From positions 21,429,123 to 21,493,122 of the forward strand of contig OZ025263.1 of NCBI GenBank assembly GCA_964019135.1: a stretch of DNA of 64,000 nucleotides, read 5' to 3'. A program made the position numbers and the translations under genes. This DNA comes from Arenicola marina. Lineage: Eukaryota > Annelida > Polychaeta > Arenicolidae. Shown in pieces: positions 31,400-43,600 of this stretch; within the stretch, counting starts at the first letter, position 1; each line of letters starts with the position of its first letter. Below the pieces are notes generated by a model that made no database searches, had not been told where the DNA came from, and saw only the letters and a program-made list of their open reading frames with translations.

Positions 31400-33431
31400 A
31401 ATGGGGCAAGGGGTGTGGCTGCCCAGACTGGTGGGGGAGGGGGGGGGGGGTCAGGGGTGGGGCCAAGGGTGGTGGAAGGGGTGGGGGAGGGTGTGGCTGC
31501 CCAGACTGGTGGGAGGTCAGGGGTGGGGGAAGAGGTATGGCTTACCACAAGGGTGGTGGGAAGGGAAGGGGGTGGGGGGCGTACCACCAGGGTGGCGGCA
31601 GGGGAAGGGGTGTGGGAAGAGGGGTGGCGTACCACAGGGTTGGTGGAAGAGGACGGCACAGGGGGGGGGGGGAGTGTGGCGTACCACAGGGTTAGTGGGA
31701 GGGAAAGGGGTGGGGGAAGAGGTGTGGCGTACCACAGGGTTGGTGGGAAGGGACGGTAGGTGGTGGGGGGGTGGCGTACCACAGGGTTAGTGGGAGGGAA
31801 AAGGGGTGGGGGAAGAGGTGTGGCGTACCACAGGGTTGATGGGAGGGGACGGTAGGGGGGGGAGGAGGTGGGGGTGGTCTACCACGGGGTTAGTGGGAGG
31901 AAAAGGAGTGGGGGAAGAGGTGTGGCGTACCACAGGGTTGGTGGGAGGGAAACGGGTGGGGGAAGGGGTGTGGCGTACCACAGGGTTGGTGCGAGGGAAA
32001 GGGGTGGGGCAAGAGGTGTGGCGTACCACAGGGTTAGTGGGAGGGAAAGGGGTGGGGCAAGAGGTGTGGCATACCACAGGGTTGGTGGGAGGGGACGGTA
32101 GGGGGGTGTGGCGTACCACAGGTTTAATGGGAGAGAAGAGGTGTGGCGTACCACAGGGTTGATGGGAGGGGACGGAAGGGGGGGGTGGCGCACCACAGGG
32201 TTGGTGCGAGGGAAAGGGGTGGGGGAAGAGGTGTGGCGTACCACAGGGTTAGTGGGAGAGAAAAGGGGTGGGGGAAGAGATGTGGCGTACCACAGGGTTA
32301 GTGGGAGGGGACGGTAGGGGGGTGTGGCGTACCACAGGGTTAATGGGAGGGAAAAGGAGTGGGGGAAGAGGTGTGGCGTACCACAGGGTTGATGGGAGGG
32401 GACGGTAGGGGGGGGGGTCGCGTACCACAGGGTTAGTGGGAGGGAAAGGGGTGGGGGGGAGAGGTGTGGCGTACCACAGGTTTGGGGGGAGGAAAAGGGG
32501 TGGTTGAATGGGTGTGACGTGCCACAGGGTTGGTGCGAGGGAAAGGGGTAGGGGAAGAGGTGTGGCGTACCACAGGGTTAGTGGGAGGGAAAAGGGGTGG
32601 GGGAAGAGATGTGGCGTACCACAGGGTTGGAGGGAGGGGACGGTAGGGGGGTGTGGCGTACCACAGGGTTAATGGGGGGGGGGGAGGTGTGGCGTACCAC
32701 AGGGTTAGTGGGAGGGAAAAGGGGTGGGGGAAGAGGTGTGGCGTACCACAGGGTTGGTGAGAGGGGACGGTAGGGGGTATGGCGTACCACAGGGTTAATG
32801 TGAGGGAAAAGGTGTGGCGTACCACAGGGTTGGTTGAAAGGGAAGGTAAGGAGGGGGGGGGGGGTGTGGCGTACCACAGGGTTAGTGAGAGGGAAAAGCG
32901 TGAGGGAAGTGGTGTGGCGTACCACAGGGTTGGTGGGAGGGGACGGTAGGGGGGGGGAGGTGTGGCGTGCCACAGAGTTGGTGGGAGGGGACGGTAGGGG
33001 CGGGGAGGTGTGGCGTACCACAGGGTTAGTGGGAGGGAAAAGGGGTGGGGCAAGAGTTGTGGGGAGGTGTGGCGTACTATAGGGTGGTGGGAGGGGAAGG
33101 TAGGGGGGGGGGTGTGGCGTACCACAGGTTTGGTGGGAGGGGACGGTAGGGTGGGGGGGTGTGGCGTACCAAAGGGTGGTGGGAGGGGACGGTAGGGAGG
33201 AGGTGTGGCGTGCAACAGAGTTGGTGAGAGGGGACGGTAGGGGGGGGGGGAGGGGTGTGGCGTACCAAAGAGTGGTGGGAGGGGACGGTAGGGGGAGGGG
33301 GGTGGCGTACTACTGGGGTAGTATAGTAGGAAGGAAAGGGGTGGCACCTGCCAGGAAGGGGAAGAGGTGTGGCGTACCGCAGGGGTGGTAGGAGGGGAAA
33401 GGGAGGGTTGAAGTTGGTGGCGTGCCACCAG
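31400..33431. repeat. 49-bp G-rich minisatellite, about 42 units
   Basis: Unit core GTGTGGCGTACCACAGGGTT, then GTGGGAGGGAAAAGGGGTG and GGGGAAGAG. A shorter unit type replaces the tail with GGGACGGTAGGGGG. Units range from about 40 to 50 bp through indels in G runs. The left edge (31400-31560) and right edge (33290-33431) are degenerate. The plus strand is strongly G-rich throughout. Open frames here are composed only of the repeat. Confidence 0.95.
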
Positions 33432-33630
33432 TCGACAGCTGAATGTTGCCAGCTATCGAGGGGGCAGTGACCGTCGCCAGCTATCGAGGGGGCAGTGAAT
33501 GTCGCCAGCTATCGAGGGGGCAGTGACTTGCCAGCTATCGAAGGGCAATGACTGTCGCCAGCTATCGAGGGGGCGGTGGCCGTCACCAGCTATTGAGGGG
33601 GCAGTGAACGTCGCCAGCTATCGAGGGGTT
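33430..33630. repeat. 28-bp tandem repeat, 7 units
   Basis: GCCAGCTATCGAGGGGGCAG recurs about every 28 bp (33448, 33476, 33504 and so on). It directly abuts the 49-bp array but is unrelated to it. Confidence 0.94.
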
Positions 33631-34639
33631 AGGCCACAGTGGCGTGATCCAGGGCTGGAGGAGATTGGATACCTGGACAGAGCACCATCCTACCGGTGGT
33701 GTGGGTGGATGGCGAGGGGGTGGAGGCGGGCTGGAGCGGTTGGGGACACCTCTCGTGACAGTCTCACATTAGGTCCTCCGTGACTGAGCGACGTACATCA
33801 GAACGCACTGTATCCACTGGGTGAGACGAGGCTGGGGCAAGGGCGGGGTGGGGGAGGGGGCTAGTGGACGGACGGAGATTGAAGAGGGAGAGGGGGGCTG
33901 GGGACGGGGTCGGTGGGGATGGATGGGATGCGGACATTTCTTGATGGAAGCGTCTGGAAATAATTGAATCAATAGAGGATCCTAATCCATGGCCACACAC
34001 GACTCACTAACGACCCTTAGAGTTAATAACTCTCGCTTCCGGGTGTTCCATTAAAGCACTCGGCCAGAAGCGTTCCCGTGTTGTGAGGCAGCCGAGGCGG
34101 GGTGTGACAGTGAGGAGAGTGGGGGGGGATGGCGAGATGCGAGGGGGGGGGGGGGGGCAGGGAGGGAGGGGGGGGGGACATCCGGCGGCCCAGCGAACCC
34201 GAACCCCAAGCACTCGGCCATTGTCAATCCCCGCTAGGCGGCGCCACAACTGTCACGTGACATCTCCCATTAATGCATCCAGATAACTCCAGATTCCGCC
34301 GCCATTCTCGTGGGCGACGAATCACGCGAGAACTCGAATGGACCTCATTTAAGGTAATGTTAACGAGGGTGTTGTTCCCGGGCAGCCCATACCCCCCTCG
34401 ACACCCCCCCCCCCCTTCCGCCAACTTCCCCACCCCCTCCCCCTCTTCAGCGCGGCAAGGGTCACTCATTTTACTTCCTGATTGTCACCGCCAGGGTTCA
34501 CGCCATCGCCGCCCCCCATCCAGCTCCCCCCCCCCTCCACCCCGCCGCCCCCCTGGCCAGTCAGCCTGATGAGCCGTACGTGTCGCCGCCCGTTATTCTG
34601 TCCCCTCTCAGCCATTATAATGTAACCAGACTTGGTGTG
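33631..34639. other. Unique DNA with long G and C runs
   Basis: Single-copy with G homopolymers at 34140-34180 and C runs at 34400-34415 and 34526-34550. No gene supported. Confidence 0.45.
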
Positions 34640-37600
34640 AATAAATCCGGCCATGTTAGGGGCAGTTACGATTGTAGTTATAGGGTTTCTGATTCAAGGT
34701 CAAGGGCACACAGTTATAACAATTCCCATGCAATGTCATTACCGCGGTTATCAAACTTACGGTTAAAGGTCACAGTCGCATTTATAACGCTTCCCGTTCA
34801 AGGTCATTATCGTGGTTATCAATTTTCCGGTTCAAGGTCACACTCGCAGATAAGACATTGCCCGTCCAATTTCATTACCTCGGTTATGAAACTTCCAAAG
34901 TTTAAGGTCATTACCGCGGTTATGAAACTTCCAAAGTTCGAGGTCATTACTGCGGTTATGATACTTCCAAGTTTCGAGGTCATTATCGCGGTTATGAAAC
35001 TTCCAAATTTTGAGGTCATTACTGCGGTTATGAAACTTCCAAAGTTCGAGGTCATTACTGCGGTTATGAAACTTCCAAAGTTCGAGGTCATTACTGCGGT
35101 TATGAAACTTCCAAAGTTCGAGGTCATTACTGCGGTTATGAAACTTCCAAAGTTTAAGGTCATTACTGCGGCTATGATACTTCCAAAGTTTAAGGTCATT
35201 ATTGCGGTTATGACACTTCCAAAGTTCGAGGTCATTACTGCGGTTATGAAACTTCCAAAGTTTAAGGTCATTACTGCGGCTATGATACTTCCAAAGTTTA
35301 AGGTCATTACCGCGGTTATGAAACTTCCAAAGTTCGAGGTCATCACTGCGGTTATGAAACTTCCAAAGTTTAAGGTCATTATTGCGGTTATGAAACTTCC
35401 AAAGTTCGAGGTCATTACTGCGGTTATGATACTTCCAAAGTTTAAGGTCATTATTGCGGTTATGAAACTTCCAAAGTTCCAGGTCATTACCGCGGTTATG
35501 AAAGTTCCAAAGTTCGAGGCCATTACTACGGTTATGAAACTTCCAAAGTTTAAGGTCATTATTGCGGTTATGAAACTTCCAAAGTTCGAGGTCATTACTG
35601 CGGTTATGAAACTTTAAAAGTTTAAGGTCATTATTGCGGTTATGAAACTTCCAAAGTTCCAGGTCATTACCGCGGTTATGAAAGTTCCAAAGTTCGAGGC
35701 CATTACTACGGTTATGAAACTTCCAAAGTTTAAGGTCATTATTGCGGTTATGAAACTTCCAAAGTTCGAGGTCATTACCGCGGTTATGAAAGTTCCAAAG
35801 TTCGAGGTCATTACTGCGGTTATGAAACTTCCAAAGTTCGAGGTCATTACCGCGGTTATGAAACTTCCAAAGTTCGAGGTCATTACTGCGGTTATGAAAC
35901 TTCCAAAGTTCGAGGTCAATACTGCGGTTATGAAACTTCCAAAGTTCGAGGTCATTACCGCGGTTATGAAAGTTCCAAAGTTCGAGGTCATTACTGCGAT
36001 TTTGAAACTTCCAAAGTTAGAGGTCATTACCGCCGTTATGAAACTTCCAAAGTTTAAGGTCATTACCGCGGTTATGAAACTTCCGAAGTTTAAGGTCATT
36101 ACCGCGGTTATGAAACTTCCAAAGTTCGAGGTCATTACTGCGGTTATGAAACTTCCAAAGTTCGAGGTCATTACCGCGGTTATGAAACTTCCAAAGTTTG
36201 AGGTCATTACTGCGGTTATGAAACTTCCAAAGTTTGAGGTCATTACTGCGGTTATGAAACTTCCAAAGTTTAAGGTCATTACTGCGGTTATGAAACTTCA
36301 AAAGTTCGAGGTCATTACTGCGGTTATGAAACTTCAAAAGTTTGAGGTCATTACTGCGGTTATGAAACTTCCAAAGTTTAAGTTCATTACTGCGGTTATG
36401 AAACTTCCAAAGTTCGAGGTCATTACCGCGGTTATGAAACTTTCAAAGTTTAAGGTCATTACTGCGGTTATAAAACTTCCAAAGTTCGAGGTCATTTTTG
36501 CGGTTATGAACCTTCAAAAGTTCGAGGTCAATACTGCGGTTATGAAACTTCCAAAGTTCGAGGTCATTACTGCGGTTATGAAACTTCCAAAGTGCGAGGT
36601 CATTACCGTGGTTATGAAACTTCCAAAGTTCGAGGTCATTACTGCGGTTATGAAACTTCCAAAGTTTAAGGTCATTACCGCGGTTGTGAAACTTCCAAAG
36701 TTCAAGGTGATTACCGCCGTTATGAAACTTCCAAAGGTTAAGATCATTACTGCGGTTATGAAACTTCCAAAGTTCGAGGTCATTACTGCGGTTATGAAAC
36801 TTCCAAAGTTTGAAGTCATTACCGCGGTTATGAAACTTCCAAAGTTTAAGGTCAATACTGCGGTTATGAAACTTCCAAAGTTCGAGGTCATTACCGCGGT
36901 TATGAAAGTTCCAAAGTTCGAGGTCATTACTGCGATTATGAAACTTCCAAAGTTCGAGGCCATTACCGCCGTTATGAAACTTCCAAAGTTTAAGGTCATT
37001 ACCGCGGTTATGAAACTTCCGAAGTTTAAGGTCATTACCGCGGTTATGAAACTTCCAAAGTTTGAGGTCATTACTGCCGTTATGAAACTTCCAAAGTTCG
37101 AGGTCATTACTGCGGTTATGAAAGTTCCAAAGTTTAAGGTCATTACTGCGGTTATGAAACTTCAAAAGTTCGAGGTCATTACCGCGGTTATGAAACTTCA
37201 AAAGTTTGAGGTCATTACTGCGGTTATGAAACTTCCAAAGTTTAAAGTCATTACTGCGGTTATGAAACTTCTAAAGTTTAAGGTCATTATTGCGGTTATA
37301 AAACTTCCAAAGTTCGAGGTCATTTTTGCGGTTATGAACCTTCAAAAGTTCGAGGTCAATACCGCGGTTATGAAACTTCCAAAGTTCGAGGTCATTACTG
37401 CGGTTATGAAACTTCCAAAGTTTGAGTTCATTACCAAGGTTATGAAACTTCCAAAGTACGAGGTCATTACTGCGGTTATGAAACTTCCAAAGTACGAGGT
37501 CATTACTGCGGTTATGAAACTTCCAAAGTACGAGGTCAATACCGCGGTTATGAAACTTCCAAAGTACGAGGTCATTACTGCGGTTATAATACTTCCAAAG

Positions 37601-40600
37601 TTCGAGGTCATTACCACGGTTATGAAACTTCCAAAGTTCGAGGTCATTACCGCGGTTATGAAACTTCCAAAGTTCGAGGTCATTACTGCGGTTATGAAAC
37701 TTCCAAAGTACGAGGTCATTACTGCGGGTATGATGCTTCCAAAGTACGAGGTCATTACCGCGGTTATGAAACTTCCAAATTTCGAGGTCATTACCGCGGT
37801 TATGAAACTTCCAAAGTTCGAGGTCATTACTGCGGTTATGAAACTTCCAAAGTTCGAGCTCATTACTGCGGCTATGATACTTCCAAAGTTTAAGGTCAAT
37901 ACTGCGGCTATGATACTTCCAAAGTTTAAGGTCATTATTGCGGTTATGACACTTCCAAAGTTCGAGATCATTACTGCGGTTATAAAACTTCCAAAGTTTA
38001 AGGTCATTACTGCGGCTATGATACTTCCAAAGTTTAAGGTCATTACCGCGGTTATGAAACTTCCAAAGTTCGAGGTCATTACTGCCGTTATGAAACTTCC
38101 AAAGTTCGAGGTCATTACCGCGGTTATGAAACTTCCAAAGTTTGAGGTCATTACTGCGGTTATGAAACTTCCAAAGTTCGAGGTCATTACTGCGGTTATG
38201 AAACTTCCAAAGTTTGAGGTCATTACTGCGGTTATGAAACTTCCAAAGTTTAAGGTCATTACTGCGGTTATAAAACTTCCAAAGGTTAAGGTCATTACTG
38301 CGGTTATGAAACTTCCAAAGTTCGAGGTCATTACTGCGGTTATGAAACTTCCAAAGTTTGAAGTCATTACTGCGGTTATGAAACTTCCAAAGTTTAAGGT
38401 CAATACTGCGGTTATGAAACTTCCAAAGTTCGAGGTCATTACCGCGGTTATGAAAGTTCCAAAGTTCGAGGTCATTACTGCGATTATGAAACTTCCAAAG
38501 TTCGAGGTCATTACCGCCGTTATGAAACTTCCAAAGTTTAAGGTCATTACCGCGGTTATGAAACTTCCGAAGTTTAAGGTCATTACCGCGGTTATGAAAC
38601 TTCCAAAGTTCGAGGTCATTACTGCCGTTATGAAACTTCCAAAGTTCGAGGTCATTACCGCGGTAATGAAACTTCCAAAGTTTGAGGTCATTACTGCGGT
38701 TATGAAACTTCCAAAGTTCGAGGTCATTACTGCGGTTATGAAACTTCAAAAGTTCGAGGTCATTACTGCGGTTAGGAAACTTCAAAAGTTTGAGGTCATT
38801 ACTGCGGTTATGAAACTTCCAAAGTTTAAGGTCATTACTGCGGTTATGAAACTTCCAAAGTTCGAGGTCATTACCGCGGTTATGAAACTTCCAAAGTTTA
38901 AGGTCATTACTGCGGTTATAAAACTTCCAAAGTTCGAGGTCATTTTTGGCGGTTATGAACCTTCAAAAGTTCGAGGTCAATACTGCGGTTATGAAACTTC
39001 CAAAGTTCGAGGTCATTACTGCGGTTATGAAACTTCCAAAGTGCGAGGTCATTACCGTGGTTATGAAACTTCCAAAGTTCGAGGTCATTACTGCGGTTAT
39101 GAAACTTCAAAAGTTTAAGGTCATTACCGCGGTTGTGAAACTTCCAAAGTTCAAGGTGATTACCGCCGTTATGAAACTTCCAAAGGTTAAGGTCATTACT
39201 GCGGTTATGAAACTTCCAAAGTTCGAGGTCATTACTGCGGTTATGAAACTTCCAAAGTTTGAAGTCATTACTGCGGTTATGAAACTTCCAAAGTTTAAGG
39301 TCAATACTGCGGTTATGAAACTTCCAAAGTTCGAGGTCATTACCGCGGTTATGAAAGTTCCAAAGTTCGAGGTCATTACTGCGATTATGAAACTTCCAAA
39401 GTTCGAGGTCATTACCGCCGTTATGAAACTTCCAAAGTTTAAGGTCATTACCGCGGTTATGAAACTTCCGAAGTTTAAGGTCATTACCGCGGTTATGAAA
39501 CTTCCAAAGTTCGAGGTCATTACTGCCGTTATGAAACTTCCAAAGTTCGAGGTCATTACCGCGGTAATGAAACTTCCAAAGTTTGAGGTCATTACTGCGG
39601 TTATGAAACTTCCAAAGTTCGAGGTCATTACTGCGGTTATGAAACTTCCAAAGTTTAAGGTCATTACTGCGGTTATGAAACTTCAAAAGTTCGAGGTCAT
39701 TTTTGCGGTTATGAAACTTCAAAAGTTTGAGGTCATTACTGCGGTTATGAAACTTCCAAAGTTTAAAGTCATTACTGCGGTTATGAAACTTCCAATGTTC
39801 GAGGTCATTACCGCGGTTATGAAACTTCCAAAGTTTAAGGTCATTACTGCGGTTATAAAACTTCCAAAGTTCGAGGTCATTTTTGCGGTTATGAACCTTC
39901 AAAAGTTCGAGGTCAATACTGCGGTTATGAAACTTCCAAAGTTCGAGGTCAAAACTGCGCTTATGAAACTTCCAAAGTTCGAGGCCATTACTGCGATTAT
40001 GAAACTTTCAAAGTGCGAGGTCATTACCGTGGATATGAAACTTCCAAAGTTCGAGGTCATTACTGCGGTTATGAAACTTCCAAAGTTTAAGGTCATTACC
40101 GCGGTTGTAAAACTTCCAAAGTTCAAGGTGATTACCGCCGTTATGAAACTTCCAAAGGTTAAGGTCATTACTGCGGTTATGAAACTTCCAAAGTTCGAGG
40201 TCATTACCGCGGTTATGAAACTTCCAAAAGTTTGAAGTCATTACCGCGGTTATGAAACTTCCAAAGTTCGAGGTCATTACTGCGGTTATGAAACTTCCAA
40301 AGTTTGAGGTCATTACCGCGGTTATGAAACTTCCAAAGTACGAGGTCATTACTGCGGTGATGAAATTTCCAAAGTACGAGGTCATTACTGCGGTTATGAA
40401 ACTTCCAAAGTACGAGGTCAATACCGCGGTTATGAAACTTCCAAAGTACGAGGTCATTACCGCGGTTATGAAACTTCCAAAGTTCGAGGTCATTACCGCG
40501 GTTATGAAACTTCCAAAGTTCGAGGTCATTACTGCGGTTATGAAACTTCCAAAGTACGAGGTCATTACTGCGGGTATGATGCTTCCAAAGTACGAGGTCA

Positions 40601-43600
40601 TTACCGCGGTTATGAAACTTCCAAAGTTCGAGGTCATTACCGCGATTATGAAACTTCCAAAGTTCGAGGTCATTACTGCGGTTATGAAACTTCCAAAGTT
40701 CGAGGTCATTACTGCGGTTATGAAACTTCCAAAGTTTAAGGTCAATACTACGGCTATGATACTTCCAAAGTTTAAGGTCATTATTGCGGTTATGACACTT
40801 CCAAAGTTCGAGATCATTACTGCGGTTATAAAACTTCCAAAGTTTAAGGTCATTACTGCGGCTATGATACTTCCAAAGTTTAAGGTCATTACCGCGGTTA
40901 TGAAACTTCCAAAGTTCGAGGTCATTACTGCGGTTATGAAACTTCCAAAGTTCGAGGTCATTACTGCGGTTATGAAACTTCCCAAGTTTAAGGTCATTAG
41001 TGCGGTTATGAAACTTCAAAAGTTCGAGGTCATTACTGCGGTTATGAAACTTCAAAAGTTTGAGGTCATTACTGCGGTTATGAAACTTCCAAAGTTTAAG
41101 GTCATTACTGCGGTTATGAAACTTCCAAAGTTCGAGGTCATGACCGCGGTTATGAAACTTCCAAAGTTTAAGGTCATTACTGCGGTTATAAAACTTCCAA
41201 AGTTCGAGGTCATTTTTGGCGGTTATGAACCTTCAAAAGTTCGAGGTCAATACTGCGGTTATGAAACTTCCAAAGTTCGAGGTCATTACTGCGGTTATGA
41301 AACTTCCAAAGTGCGAGGTCATTACTGCGGTTATGAAACTTCCAAAGTTTAAGGTCATTACTGCGGTTATGAAACTTCCAAAGTTCGAGGTCATGACCGC
41401 GGTTATGAAACTTCCAAAGTTTAAGGTCATTACTGCGGTTATAAAACTTCCAAAGTTCGAGGTCATTTTTGGCGGTTATGAACCTTCAAAAGTTCGAGGT
41501 CAATACTGCGGTTATGAAACTTCCAAAGTTCGAGGTCATTACTGCGGTTATGAAACTTCCAAAGTGCGAGGTCATTACCGTGGTTATGAAACTTCCAAAG
41601 TTCGAGGTCATTACTGTGGTTATGAAACTTCCAAAGTTTAAGGTCATTACCGCGGTTGTGAAACTTCCAAAGTTCAAGGTGATTACCGCCGTTATGAAAC
41701 TTCCAAAGGTTAAGGTCATTACTGCGGTTATGAAACTTCCAAAGTTCGAGGTCATTACTGCGGTTATGAAACTTCCAAAGTTTGAAGTCATTACCGCGGT
41801 TATGAAACTTCCAAAGTTTAAGGTCAATACTGCGGTTATGAAACTTCCAAAGTTCGAGGTCATTACCGCGGTTGAGAAAGTTCCAAAGTTCCAGGTCATT
41901 ATTGCGATTATGAAACTTCCAAAGTTCGAGGTCATTACCGCGGTTATGAAACTTCCGAAGTTTAAGGTCATTACCGCGGTTATGAAACTTCCGAAGTTTA
42001 AGGTCATTACCGCGGTTATGAAACTTCCAAAGTTCGAGGTCATTACTGCCGTTATGAAACTTCCAAAGTTCGAGGTCATTACCGCGGTAATGAAACTTCC
42101 AAAGTTTGAGGTCATTACTGCGGTTATGAAACTTCCAAAGTTCGAGGTCATTACTGCGGTTATGAAACTTCCAAAGTTTAAGGTCATTACTGCGGTTATG
42201 AAACTTCAAAAGTTCGAGGTCATTACTGCGGTTATGAAACTTCAAAAGTTTGAGGTCATTACTGCGGTTATGAAACTTCCAAAGTTTAAGGTCATTACTG
42301 CGGTTATGAAACTTCCAAAGTTCGAGGTCATTACCGCGGTTATGAGACTTCCAAAGTTTAAGGTCATTACTGCGGTTATAAAACTTCCAAAGTTCGAGGT
42401 CATTTTTGCGGTTATGAACCTTCAAAAGTTCGAGGTCAATACTGCGGTTATGAAACTTCCAAAGTTCGAGGTCAAAACTGCGCTTATGAAACTTCCAAAG
42501 TTCGAGGTCATTACTGCGGTTATGAAACTTCCAAAGTGCGAGGTCATTACCGTGGATATGAAACTTCCAAAGTTCAAGGTGATTACCGCCGTTATGAAAT
42601 TTCCAAAGGTTAAGGTCATTACTGCGGTTATGAAACTTCCAAAGTACGAGGTCATTACTGCGATTATGAAACTTCCAAAGTACGAGGTCATTACTGCGGT
42701 TATAATACTTCCAAAGTTCGAGGTCATTACCGCGGTTATGAAACTTCCAAAGTTCGAGGTCATTACCGCGGTTATGAAACTTCCAAAGTTCGAGGTCATT
42801 ACTGCGGTTATGAAACTTCCAAAGTACGAGGTCATTACTGCGGGTATGATGCTTCCAAAGTACGAGGTCATTACCGCGGTTATGAAACTTCCAAAGTTCG
42901 AGGTCATTACCGCGGTTATGAAACTTCCAAAGTTCGAGGTCATTACTGCGGTTATGAAACTTCCAAAGTTCGAGGTCATTACTGTGGTTATGAAACTTCC
43001 AAAGTTTAAGGTCATTACTGCGGCTATGATACTTCCAAAGTTTAAGGTCATTACCGCGGTTATGAAACTTCCAAAGTACGAGGTCATTACCGCGGTTATG
43101 AAACTTCCAAAGTTTAAGGTCATTATTGCGGTTATGAAACTTCCAAAGTTCGAGGTCATTACTGCGGTTATGATACTTCCAAAGTTTAAGGTCATTACCG
43201 CGGTTATGAAAGTTCCAAAGTTCGAGGCCATTACTACGGTTATGAAACTTCCAAAGTTTAAGGTCATTATTGCGGTTATGAAACTTCCAAAGTTCGAGGT
43301 CATTACCGCGGTTATGAAAGTTCCAAATTTCGAGGTCATTACTGCGGTTATGAAACTTCCAAAGTTCGAGGTCATTACCGCGGTTATGAAACTTCCAAAG
43401 TTCGAGGTCATTACTGCGGTTATGAAACTTCCAAAGTTCGAGGTCAATACTGCAGTTATGAAACTTCCAAAGTTCGAGGTCATTACCGCGGTTATGAAAG
43501 TTCCAAAGTTCGAGGTCATTACTGCGATTATGAAACTTCCAAAGTTCGAGGTCATTACCGCCGTTATGAAACTTCCAAAGTTTAAGGTCATTACCGCGGT

